A stretch of DNA of 64,000 nt. It comes from Proteus vulgaris. GTDB lineage: Bacteria > Pseudomonadota > Gammaproteobacteria > Enterobacterales > Enterobacteriaceae. The notes under the pieces are model-generated. The model searched no databases. It saw nothing but the letters and a program-made list of their open reading frames with translations, and was not told where the DNA came from. This document shows positions 34,001-41,806 of the stretch, in pieces. Position 1 is the stretch's first letter. The number at the start of each line of letters is the position of its first letter. A program made the translations under genes and the position numbers. The stretch spans positions 2,976,001-3,040,000 of the forward strand of contig NZ_CP090064.1 of assembly GCF_023100685.1 (NCBI RefSeq). Reading direction: 5' to 3'.

Positions 34001-34837
34001 ATGAATACCATACAATGTGATAATAAAAACCAATATGATTGCTTGATTCAAAAGAAATCTTATTTTTATCCACAATATCAAATACTAGAAAATGAACAAA
34101 AAGCACTCTTTATAATACGAAAAAACACACTTATTTTACAAAACTGCACTGATACAGTAACAGTTAATCAAGATCAGATTATTTTTTTACAGCAAGGTAA
34201 TTACACAATAAAAACACCCGCTACAGAACCAGCAGAGATTATTTACATACCTCTCTCTGATGATTTTTTAAGAGATTTCACATCAAAATACAATGATATT
34301 CTGAGTCAAATAGAAAGAGATGAGGATTTTTCGAGTGCATTTATCTGTTTCCAAAATTCGCCTCTTATACAGTTTTGTAGTAATGGTTTTGAATATATTA
34401 CTATTCACTCTTGCCCTGAAACATTTACACAGTTACGAATTGAAGAACTTTTAATCCTTTTGCTTTCAACAGAACAAGGCTCAGATTTAATGGCATTATT
34501 GCGCCAACTCAGTCACCGCCAAATCGATCGTTTAAAACTGTTTATGGAAAAAAATCACTTAAAAAATTGGAAACTCAAACAATTTGCTCGTGAATTTGGT
34601 ATGGGATTAACAACATTTAAAGAGCTTTTTAACCATGTCTATGGAACGTCCCCAAGAACATGGATTTGTGAAAGAAGGATCATTTATGCACATCAGTTAC
34701 TACTTACCACTGAAATGAGTATCGTTGATATATCAATGGAATCTGGTTTTTCAAGTCAATCTTACTTTACACAAAGCTACCATCGTCGTTTTAACATGAC
34801 ACCGAGCAAAGCGAGAAATCTTAGATTAAAATTATAA
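34001..34837 (+). CDS. AraC-family regulator, ExsA/LcrF-like type III secretion activator homologue
   Basis: 278 aa, the length of P. aeruginosa ExsA. The C-terminal ~100 residues hold two helix-turn-helix motifs and agree with ExsA almost word for word: 'LRQLS.R...RL.LFMEK..L..WKL..F.REFGMGLTTFKELF..VYG.SPR.WI.ERRI.YAHQLLL...MSIVDI.ME.GFSSQSYFTQSY.RRF...PS.AR'. The N-terminal self-association/ExsD-binding domain is recognisably related too (a 'WIPLS..FL..F....D.LS..ER'-like pattern, a '...LRIEELL.L' helix). ExsA activates T3SS promoters and is held inactive by ExsD; an ExsD-like gene follows at once. No secretion genes are adjacent, and possible target promoters were not identified. ExsA or LcrF/VirF orthology cannot be separated without a tree. 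Confidence 0.88.
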   Translation: MNTIQCDNKNQYDCLIQKKSYFYPQYQILENEQKALFIIRKNTLILQNCTDTVTVNQDQIIFLQQGNYTIKTPATEPAEIIYIPLSDDFLRDFTSKYNDILSQIERDEDFSSAFICFQNSPLIQFCSNGFEYITIHSCPETFTQLRIEELLILLLSTEQGSDLMALLRQLSHRQIDRLKLFMEKNHLKNWKLKQFAREFGMGLTTFKELFNHVYGTSPRTWICERRIIYAHQLLLTTEMSIVDISMESGFSSQSYFTQSYHRRFNMTPSKARNLRLKL

Positions 34838-34903
34838 AAAATCCGGTCGATTATCATAATATAAAAAAGCCATTCATCGTTAGAATGCTTAGAATTTATT
34901 CTT

Positions 34904-35797
34904 ATGAGTGAGTTGTATATCGTGATAAAAGAACATAAATTCCCTCCCCAACCTCATTATTATGACTACTTAGCATTACTAAAAAAAATGATGGCTGGCA
35001 ATGATAAAAAAACTGTAGATAGACTATTTAACCTACAGTTTTCTTTGCATATCAATGAAAATATTACTAACGAATACAATATAAACGAGCAACAGATAAA
35101 AATATTATCTCGCGTACTATGCCGTGAAAGTTTAGATAGCTTATTACAATCCACTTGGTTTTTACGGAAAAAACATTGCTTTATCGCTATTACTAAAGAG
35201 GATATTCGCGACATCATTGAGATTTCCCGTTCTTTTCATCCACCGCGGTTATATTCTGCTTTTACTGTAATGGATTGGGATCAGTCATTAAGAGCAACCG
35301 TTAATATCAATGAGCATATGCGCTTAATTCAAGCCATTATAAAACCACTTTTTATTTGGTGGGCTCAACATATTACACCTCAATTATTCACCCTTTATGA
35401 AACAAAAAAAGAGCTTGAGCTTCAAATTAAGCAATGTGAAAACATTAAGTCATTTGAAAAAAAACAATTATCAAATATAAAAGACTCTTTTCTATCTTTA
35501 GATGATATCAATATTAAACTTAGTACAGATAATGTTAGATTGATTGTCATTAATGACTTATTACAAAAAAGTATTCAGTTACTCTTAGAACATTGGGAGA
35601 CCGAACCAGTCTTTAATATTGAAATAACTAATACATTAGATTATATACGTAATGTGACACCGAATTCTGAACTATTAAAACCTTTATGGGAGATTTTAAA
35701 TAGTATTCCAGAGGCTCCTGAAAATTGTCATATACTAAAACATTGGTTATTAGAAAGGGATCTTTGTTTAAAGAATGATCTATTTTTATGGAAATAA
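34904..35797 (+). CDS. ExsD-like anti-activator
   Basis: 297 aa (P. aeruginosa ExsD 276). Soluble and helical. Two blocks match ExsD: 'INEQQIKILSRVLCRESLDSL' with 'STWFLRKK...ITKEDIRDII' (about residues 61-106), and the C-terminus 'LWEILNSIPEA...LKHWLLERDLC..ND.FLW', against ExsD's '..LWQPL...AWLHERNLC..DHFYW'. A central coiled coil (about residues 165-205, 'KKELELQIKQCENI') fits ExsD's coiled-coil arm. ExsD sequesters ExsA until ExsC releases it; neither ExsC nor ExsE is visible here. 66 bp downstream of the exsA-like gene, same strand, as in Pseudomonas. No clear ribosome site. Confidence 0.72.
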   Translation: MSELYIVIKEHKFPPQPHYYDYLALLKKMMAGNDKKTVDRLFNLQFSLHINENITNEYNINEQQIKILSRVLCRESLDSLLQSTWFLRKKHCFIAITKEDIRDIIEISRSFHPPRLYSAFTVMDWDQSLRATVNINEHMRLIQAIIKPLFIWWAQHITPQLFTLYETKKELELQIKQCENIKSFEKKQLSNIKDSFLSLDDINIKLSTDNVRLIVINDLLQKSIQLLLEHWETEPVFNIEITNTLDYIRNVTPNSELLKPLWEILNSIPEAPENCHILKHWLLERDLCLKNDLFLWK

Positions 35798-35803
35798 ATA
35801 AAA

Positions 35804-35836
35804 ATCAGCTCTTCTTTTAAAGAAAAAAGAGCTGAT
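35804..35836. terminator. Hairpin between the ExsD-like gene and the coiled-coil gene
   Basis: ATCAGCTCTT and AAGAGCTGAT, perfect 10-bp arms, A/T-rich loop, separating two convergent genes. Confidence 0.65.
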
Positions 35837-35840
35837 ACTA

Positions 35841-35871
35841 TCATTTAATCATTTAATCATTTAATCATTTA
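35841..35871. repeat. Tandem octamer TCATTTAA, 3.9 copies
   Basis: Four head-to-tail copies of TCATTTAA (last truncated by one base) end exactly at the stop codon of the minus-strand coiled-coil gene. A simple-sequence tract of this type can vary by slippage, though it lies outside the coding sequence. Confidence 0.85.
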
Positions 35872-38685
35872 TTTAACGTCTAAAACTTCAATTGTCACAA
35901 TAGACATTGATTCCGGTGGTACTTGTCCAGGAACACCATTTTTCCCATAGCCACCACCTGGTTTTATATAAATTTTAGCTTTACCATTGATACCAGCTTT
36001 AGCAATAAAGGTATTCAGTGGTAATGGTAGTTGGCGGTAAGGTAAAGTAAGTGGTTTAGCTTTATCATAATTAAGCGTTACAGTCCCGTCAGTTAACTCT
36101 TCATGCATCGTAAATATAACCGTTTTACCTGCAATTGAATCAACAGGTTTACCCTGTTTTAAAATTTTAAAATAGGTATTATCGTCATACTGTATATAAT
36201 TTTGTTTTTGAATCTCAGATAGAATAGACTTATTGCGTTGAGCATTATCTTTACCAATAATTGAATAAGCATAAGCAAGTTGCCCTGCGATCATTTGCCC
36301 TTCACCTGCTATTTTCTCAAGCTGCTCTTTCAATGTTTTATTTTCTTTTAATACATTGCTTGTCTCAGTATTAGCTTTCGCTAATTCAGCTTCTTTTGCC
36401 TTAATTTTCTCGTTTAATTGCGTACTCTTTTCTTCTAAAGATTGAGTTAATGCACGTTGAGTTTCAAGCTGTTTAGTGATATCAAGCATCTCTTTTTGGG
36501 TGTCAGCTAATGTCTTTTCTTGCTGTTTTGATTGCCCAATTGCTTCTGTTTGCTGTTGCTTTAACACACTAATTTGCTGTGTGCTTTCTATATTTTGTTT
36601 TTCTAATTGTGCTTTTACATCAGCTAATTGATTACTTAATTTATCAACAGCATTTTGTTTTTCAGTAAGCTGCTTTTCCAATAATGCAGAGGCCTTGGCA
36701 CTTTCTGTTTGACTCACTGTTAATTGTGCTAATGCAATATTACTTTCTTTAAATTGCGTATCTAATGCTTGATATTTAGCTGACAATTCATTTTGTGCTT
36801 TTTCTAATTTAGCAATTAAATTATTTTTATCTGTAATTAAATTATCAACCGCTTTTTCACCTGCAGATAAGTTTTTTTTCAGGTCAGCTAATTCTGTTAT
36901 TTTACTCTCTAATTGTAATTTTAATTCTGGTATAGCTTTCAGCTTTTCATCAGCCTGCTCTTTTTGCTGTTGAACAGCTAAAAGTGAGTTATTAAGTTGA
37001 GTTTGTTCTTGGTTATTCTTTTCAACTTGTGTTTTTAATTGTGCTATCTCTTGACGTTGTTCATCAACAAGTTTGTTATTAGCATCTTGTTGTTTTTCTG
37101 CATCTGCTACTTTTAATGCAAGCTCTTTAGATAAATCTTCACGTTCTGATGTGATTTTCAATAATGTACTTTGTAGTTTCTCTATCTCTTTTTTCGCAGT
37201 ATTATCTTTTAATAAAGATTGTGCCTGCACAAACTGAGATTGAATATCTTCTTTTTCTTTTTTAATGGTTGCTAATTGGCTCTGTACATCAGCCAGTTGC
37301 TTGGCCAAATTAGTTTGTTCATTGGTTATTGTCGATAACGACTTTTCTAATGCTATTATTTCTTTATTTTTTACAGCTTCTAGCTTGGCTAATTCTTGTT
37401 CTTTTTGTTCACGACTACCTTGGAGTAATTGTTCAGCTTGTACATATTGAGCTTGGACATTTTCTTTTTCTTGCTCGATTTTAGTCAATAATGTTTGTTT
37501 TTCATTTAATTGACTTAATAGTTTTTCTTGTTCGGCTTTCGTACTCTCAAGTAACTTTTGTAACTTATCAATTTCTTTTTTAGCACTATCATCTTTTAGT
37601 AGCGCTTGAGCCTGCAAATACTGAGATTGTAATTGCTCTTTTTCTTGCTCAAGTTGAGTAAACTTCACTTCTAAATTTTTAAGTGTTTCTGATTGTTTTT
37701 CGAAATCTTGTTGTTGTTTTGCTAGCTCTGTGTTTTTTGCAGTTGTTGCACTTAACACGTTTTCTTTATCGGCTAATTGCTTAATTAATAAATCACGTTC
37801 TTCTTTTGTTTCTTTCAGGTCTGTTTGTAGCTTGGCAACAGCTTGTTTCAATGTATCATCATTGAGTAAGTTATTTGCAGTCGCTAATTTTTCTTCTGTT
37901 TCAGCCAGCGATAGTTCCAATTGCTTAATTTGGTTATTCGCATTTTGAAGTTTTTCTAAATGTTCCTTTAACGCTAGTGTTTGCTCTGTATATTTCTGAT
38001 ACAGAGTTTGATATTTATTTCTTGTGTCGGCTAAACGATTCAACAACGTTTTATTAAAAAGAGGTTGTTTATGATCGAGCACAGAGCGATTAAATTGATA
38101 TACAAAATGGAAAGGAATTGCAGTCACAGAATAAAATGTGCCTGGAATAATATCTAATAATAAATTTTGATTTTGTTGAGGTTTTGAATAGCTTTCTTTC
38201 GAATAAAGCGCTAATGGATTATAGACCGTCGCATTATTTCTATACTGATATCGATTAAGATCTTCGGGTGTAAACTGAGGTTTAATCGGAACAAATGAGA
38301 GTAATGGGGTCAAATAACGAGTATTATCACTCTTAAATTTAGAATAATCTGAAGGTAAGACTGGGCAATTTTCAGCCAGCGTGATATCAGGTGTCTTTAC
38401 AGGCTCGACAACCTGATTATCTATTTCTGCTGGTGTAGAAGGCTTAACTCGTTGCTCTGGCTTGTTTTGTTGAGATACCGTTGTTGTACGGTTTACTCCA
38501 CGATTAGCCTGACCAGTTCTCGTTGACGATGAAATTGTAGCAGATGTTTTAGGCTCAATTTTAATTGGCTCTTGCGTTTCAAAATAACGATCAAAATCTT
38601 CAATAACAGAATTAAACTCATTATTGGCAAACGACAGTGTTGGAAACAGCATAAAAGCGAGACAAACACTCTGCTTTAATTTCAT
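35869..38685 (-). CDS. Exported giant coiled-coil protein with C-terminal FKBP-like domain
   Basis: A 938-aa protein not recognised as a whole. Signal peptide (1-20, ...TLSFA). Residues 21-105 are low-complexity, Thr/Pro/Gln-rich. Residues 105-215 form a small Tyr/Pro-rich domain. About 220-800 are continuous coiled coil, with at least four imperfect repeats of the type '[IV]Q[AS]Q[YF][VL]QAQ.LLKD..AKKEI.KLQ'. About 830-938 resemble an FKBP-type prolyl isomerase ('NTYFKILKQGKP', 'FIAKAGINGKAKIYIKPGGGYGKNGVPGQVPPESMSIVTIEVLDVK'), with the Tyr of the YGKxGVPG motif kept. Probably periplasmic or envelope-anchored through its partner lipoprotein gene 5 bp upstream. Mip-like foldase and structural tether are both possible. 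Confidence 0.75.
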   Translation of the reverse strand: MKLKQSVCLAFMLFPTLSFANNEFNSVIEDFDRYFETQEPIKIEPKTSATISSSTRTGQANRGVNRTTTVSQQNKPEQRVKPSTPAEIDNQVVEPVKTPDITLAENCPVLPSDYSKFKSDNTRYLTPLLSFVPIKPQFTPEDLNRYQYRNNATVYNPLALYSKESYSKPQQNQNLLLDIIPGTFYSVTAIPFHFVYQFNRSVLDHKQPLFNKTLLNRLADTRNKYQTLYQKYTEQTLALKEHLEKLQNANNQIKQLELSLAETEEKLATANNLLNDDTLKQAVAKLQTDLKETKEERDLLIKQLADKENVLSATTAKNTELAKQQQDFEKQSETLKNLEVKFTQLEQEKEQLQSQYLQAQALLKDDSAKKEIDKLQKLLESTKAEQEKLLSQLNEKQTLLTKIEQEKENVQAQYVQAEQLLQGSREQKEQELAKLEAVKNKEIIALEKSLSTITNEQTNLAKQLADVQSQLATIKKEKEDIQSQFVQAQSLLKDNTAKKEIEKLQSTLLKITSEREDLSKELALKVADAEKQQDANNKLVDEQRQEIAQLKTQVEKNNQEQTQLNNSLLAVQQQKEQADEKLKAIPELKLQLESKITELADLKKNLSAGEKAVDNLITDKNNLIAKLEKAQNELSAKYQALDTQFKESNIALAQLTVSQTESAKASALLEKQLTEKQNAVDKLSNQLADVKAQLEKQNIESTQQISVLKQQQTEAIGQSKQQEKTLADTQKEMLDITKQLETQRALTQSLEEKSTQLNEKIKAKEAELAKANTETSNVLKENKTLKEQLEKIAGEGQMIAGQLAYAYSIIGKDNAQRNKSILSEIQKQNYIQYDDNTYFKILKQGKPVDSIAGKTVIFTMHEELTDGTVTLNYDKAKPLTLPYRQLPLPLNTFIAKAGINGKAKIYIKPGGGYGKNGVPGQVPPESMSIVTIEVLDVK

Positions 38686-38690
38686 AGTAA

Positions 38691-39191
38691 TTATTCACCT
38701 AGTTTTTTCAATGTCGAATTAACTGACATAATCGACAGATAGCGAACTTTTGCACACAAAACTTCTGTTTTTGATTCAATACTCATTTTTAGTAAATCTA
38801 AGCTATCTTTACTTGCAGTACCTTGAACACTACGGTACATCGCATTAATTTCACTAATTTCTTTAAATGAACTCATCATGGATTGATAGTCCGATGGAGA
38901 AAAAGTTTTTAGAGAATCAAGTTGTTTAATACAAGCGCTTTGTGGTGCTAATCCTAATTTTCTTGCATCTACGCCACTGTCAACAGCCCCTGCTGTAGGT
39001 GTCATAGAAATCGGTTGTGCTGTTGCTACTGGCTGAGTCACAGCAACGGGCTGTGTTGCTGGAGCTTGCGCCTGTGCTGGCGTCTCAACTGGACGTGTTT
39101 GATCTGACCAAACACACCCAGACAAAGCGAGAATGCTGGTTGTTATAAATACAGCAAGGACATTCTTTTTATTTTGTAATAAGGACATCAT
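38691..39191 (-). CDS. Lipoprotein, operon partner of the coiled-coil protein
   Basis: 166 aa with a lipoprotein signal: basic N-region, hydrophobic core and lipobox 'LSGC' (Cys about residue 26), then a Pro/Ala/Gln/Thr-rich linker (about 30-70) suited to spanning peptidoglycan or periplasm. A helical domain (about 80-166) holds two further cysteines. No Asp at +2, so outer-membrane sorting is expected. Its stop is 5 bp from the start of the 938-aa gene, so the two act together. Function unknown. Confidence 0.75.
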   Translation of the reverse strand: MMSLLQNKKNVLAVFITTSILALSGCVWSDQTRPVETPAQAQAPATQPVAVTQPVATAQPISMTPTAGAVDSGVDARKLGLAPQSACIKQLDSLKTFSPSDYQSMMSSFKEISEINAMYRSVQGTASKDSLDLLKMSIESKTEVLCAKVRYLSIMSVNSTLKKLGE

Positions 39192-39627
39192 TTTTCCTTA
39201 ATCCCGATCAGACTTAAATAAGAGCATATGAGTTGTCGCATTTTAAGCCATTTTATTATAATTTTCTATTACCTACTGCATACTAAATAAATAGGCTAAC
39301 ACTCAAGGTTGCAATGAGTGCTCCTATCATTTCATTTATTTTTTCTCAAAACACTACCTACATCACACTAAAGATGTCATTTTTTGAATATCGGATTTAT
39401 TTAGTAAAAATGTTGTCATATAAACTGGTTATTTTTTATTTCAGTAAAATAATACCAGATAATAATAAAAATAATAATACTAATTTTATCATTTATTTAC
39501 ACCATTTACGTGTGAAAATTAAGCTTATATTTTGTTATCGTTCTTTAACGACTAAGATAAAATCAAGAAATGAATATCAGATATTGTCACTGATATTTTT
39601 TCTATCCTTCAATATAGGAGAACTAAA
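39192..39627. other. Divergent intergenic region lipoprotein / FMN reductase
   Basis: 436 bp, AT-rich. An ATG-initiated 105-codon frame (39314-39631) crosses it but lacks a ribosome site, has no family resemblance and overlaps the reductase start; treated as non-coding. GGAG lies 7 bp before the reductase ATG. Confidence 0.55.
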
Positions 39628-40176
39628 ATGAATCATTTTAAAATAGGTATTGTTGTCGGAAGTTTAAGAAAAGATTCGTATAATAAACAAACAGCAAATG
39701 CATTAGTTAAGTTATTTCCTAAAGAGTTTAGTCACGAATTTATCGATATCGGTAATCTTCCTCTCTATAATCAAGATGATGACAATAATACACCTTCTGT
39801 TGTTATCAGTTTCAAGCAACACATAAAAGAGTGCCAAGGCATTATCTTTGTCACACCAGAATATAATCGTTCTATTCCTGGTGTCCTCAAAAATGCGCTT
39901 GATCAAGCATCTCGCCCCTATGGAATGAATGCTTGGGATAAAATTCCTGCGGGTATTATCGGTGTTTCAACCGGTAATATTAGTACAGCTATAGCACAAC
40001 AGCATCTACGTAACTCGTTATCTTTCTTAAATATGCCGACCTTAAATCAGCCTGAGTGTTATCTGAAGTGGTATGATGGGATGGTTGAAGATGGAGAATT
40101 TTCTGAAAAAACAGCACATTTTATGCAAAATTGGGTTGATGCTTATGTCGCTTTTGTAAAACAAAATAATCAATAA
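39628..40176 (+). CDS. NADPH-dependent FMN reductase (ChrR/YieF-like)
   Basis: A 182-aa flavodoxin-like reductase: FMN-phosphate loop 'GSLRKDSYNKQTANAL' (about residues 11-26), 'FVTPEYNRSIPGVLKNALDQASRP' (about 75-98) and 'AGIIGVSTGNISTAIAQQHLR'. Enzymes of this family reduce quinones, chromate or azo dyes using NAD(P)H. Monocistronic, ended by the hairpin AAAAAGAGC...GGCTCTTTTT (40188-40224). Confidence 0.9.
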   Translation: MNHFKIGIVVGSLRKDSYNKQTANALVKLFPKEFSHEFIDIGNLPLYNQDDDNNTPSVVISFKQHIKECQGIIFVTPEYNRSIPGVLKNALDQASRPYGMNAWDKIPAGIIGVSTGNISTAIAQQHLRNSLSFLNMPTLNQPECYLKWYDGMVEDGEFSEKTAHFMQNWVDAYVAFVKQNNQ

Positions 40177-40684
40177 TCAATACCACTAAAAAGAGCTTTG
40201 TTTTTAATACATGGCTCTTTTTATTTTCATTTTTTGACCATTAAAAAAAATAAAGTGTTCTATTTCTCATCTATGAATAAATCACCACTGATAGAAGTTT
40301 TAATATTTACTGAATAATATAACCACCTCATTTTAATATTAAACAACACATCAAGACTAATTTAGACCATCCTGAAAAGACGCACATTACAATTATAATG
40401 AAAATGCTTACTATATAAGCAAAAGTAAAGTAGTTTAAATAAAAACAGAGACAAGATCAAAATACACCACATCGCTCAGTCACATCAAAGTTCGAAAATA
40501 TCAATAAACTTCTATCGATATTTATTGGTGGAATTTAGAATTTGATAATTATTTCTAATAATTTATATTAGATTAGAATATTAGGCATAATGTGCGATAC
40601 ATCTCTAAATAATATGCTTCCATAATTGTGATAAACAAAAAAATTACCTATATTACTCATCCATTAAATACTGGCAGGTAAACC
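40177..40684. other. Intergenic region before the first IraP-like gene
   Basis: 508 bp. After the reductase terminator nothing but AT-rich sequence was recognised; it should contain the promoter of the small gene at 40685. Confidence 0.55.
40188..40225 (+). terminator. Terminator of the FMN reductase gene
   Basis: AAAAAGAGC and GCTCTTTTT arms, about 18-nt loop, T tail; 11 bp after the stop. Confidence 0.7.
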
Positions 40685-40894
40685 ATGGATAAAAATTTAA
40701 AAGAAATTGAGTGTGAAATTGCGGCACTGAAAATTGTTATCAAATCTTTACTTTCCACGCTAAGTGATAAACAACGAAGAGATATGCTCGGCAATATATC
40801 TATTGTAATTGAAGATACATCAAATCGATATCCTCAGCTTAATGAAGTTATTAACTTAACAGAGCAATATGTAAAAAAACTCACTCAAGCTTAG
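40685..40894 (+). CDS. IraP-like small protein (copy 1)
   Basis: 69 aa. The pattern 'E.EIAALKIVIKSLLSTLSDKQRRDML...' then 'LTEQYVKKL' resembles the RssB anti-adaptor IraP ('..QVEALEIIVTAMLRNM...QQRLI', '..LLRDYVKKLLKH') and, less well, DUF2594/YecF. IraP stabilises sigma-S by blocking RssB. It pairs with a paralogue 296 bp downstream (about 47% identity by hand alignment). AGGT precedes the ATG. The IraP assignment is tentative. Confidence 0.55.
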   Translation: MDKNLKEIECEIAALKIVIKSLLSTLSDKQRRDMLGNISIVIEDTSNRYPQLNEVINLTEQYVKKLTQA

Positions 40895-41190
40895 TAAAGA
40901 GAGTTATTCAAATTTATATTTCCCAAAATATTATAGGGTGCATATTGCATCCTACTTATTTTGTTAAATAGAATATGCTTTAATTTCTTCCTGTTAATAT
41001 AGCATTAAGTGAAATTTATTAACTTATTGCTCCCTAGCTCAAATATTCCTAATTTTATTTTTCAGCAAAAACATCACAAAACTCTTGTTCTTTTTGACTG
41101 ATTTATTTTTTCCTTGGTTTTACTTAAACAATTAATTAATATAAAAAATAATTAATCATACAGTAATATAGCATTGTTTTTGAGGGTCAT

Positions 41191-41394
41191 ATGGAAAAAA
41201 AAGTTATCAATATAGAGTATGAAATTGCAGCATTAAAAGTAGTATTAAAGGCATTGTTATTGACTTTAACAGACAAACAAAAAGAAATCGCAATTCAAGA
41301 TATAAACAAAACCGTCAATGATGCCTATATCAATCATCCTCAATACAAAGATGTTATAACCAAGACAGAACAATATATAAAAAAAATGATCTAA
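41191..41394 (+). CDS. IraP-like small protein (copy 2)
   Basis: 67 aa, paralogue of the gene at 40685: shared 'EIAALK.V.K.LL.TL.DKQ' and 'VI..TEQY.KK' blocks at the same positions. Good ribosome site GAGGG 5 bp before ATG. The 296-bp spacer between the copies and its own AT-rich upstream sequence suggest separate promoters, hence possibly different inducing signals. Same tentative function. Confidence 0.55.
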   Translation: MEKKVINIEYEIAALKVVLKALLLTLTDKQKEIAIQDINKTVNDAYINHPQYKDVITKTEQYIKKMI

Positions 41395-41806
41395 AAAGTT
41401 GGCGCTATATCATCCATACACCTCTTTTTATTATTATTTATTTTGAGGTAAATTATATTAGCGCCTTTAAAAATTAAAATCATCTTAAAGATAACGTAAT
41501 CAATGATTGATTGATTATAAAAAACAAAATAGAAAATATTCTGTAATTTATTAAAAATAAAATAAATGAATTAATTCCTTATAAATAGCCTATTTTATAA
41601 AATTTTTTTAACTTTCAGATGGATTGAGAAAAATTATCATCATATTGATACTTCATCAATGACTGATTGGTTAGCTGATTGAGTAATTATCTTATCAATA
41701 TTGAATAAATATAGAATAATATATATACCTTTGTTTATTTCATCTATGCGCCTAACGAGTAAAAACTTACCACCTTAGACACATGATTTATGGACGTATT
41801 TTGATA
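41395..41806. other. Intergenic region between IraP-like copy 2 and chemoreceptor 3' end
   Basis: 412 bp of AT-rich sequence between convergent genes. Only a widely spaced inverted repeat ATATTGATA/TATCAATAT (41642-41650 and about 41693-41701) was noticed. No gene. Confidence 0.5.

Noticed and set aside
33845..34081. 78-codon minus-strand frame upstream of the ExsA-like gene
   Set aside because: Low-complexity Ile/Phe/Lys/Asn product from A/T homopolymers; overlaps the activator start.
34838..34903. ExsA binding site between the ExsA-like and ExsD-like genes
   Set aside because: A TATAAAAAAG run is present but does not satisfy the TNAAAANA plus downstream TGnnA pattern; uninformative in AT-rich DNA.
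39314..39631. 105-codon plus-strand frame upstream of the FMN reductase
   Set aside because: No ribosome site, no family resemblance, AT-driven Ile/Phe/Lys/Asn composition, and it overlaps the reductase start.
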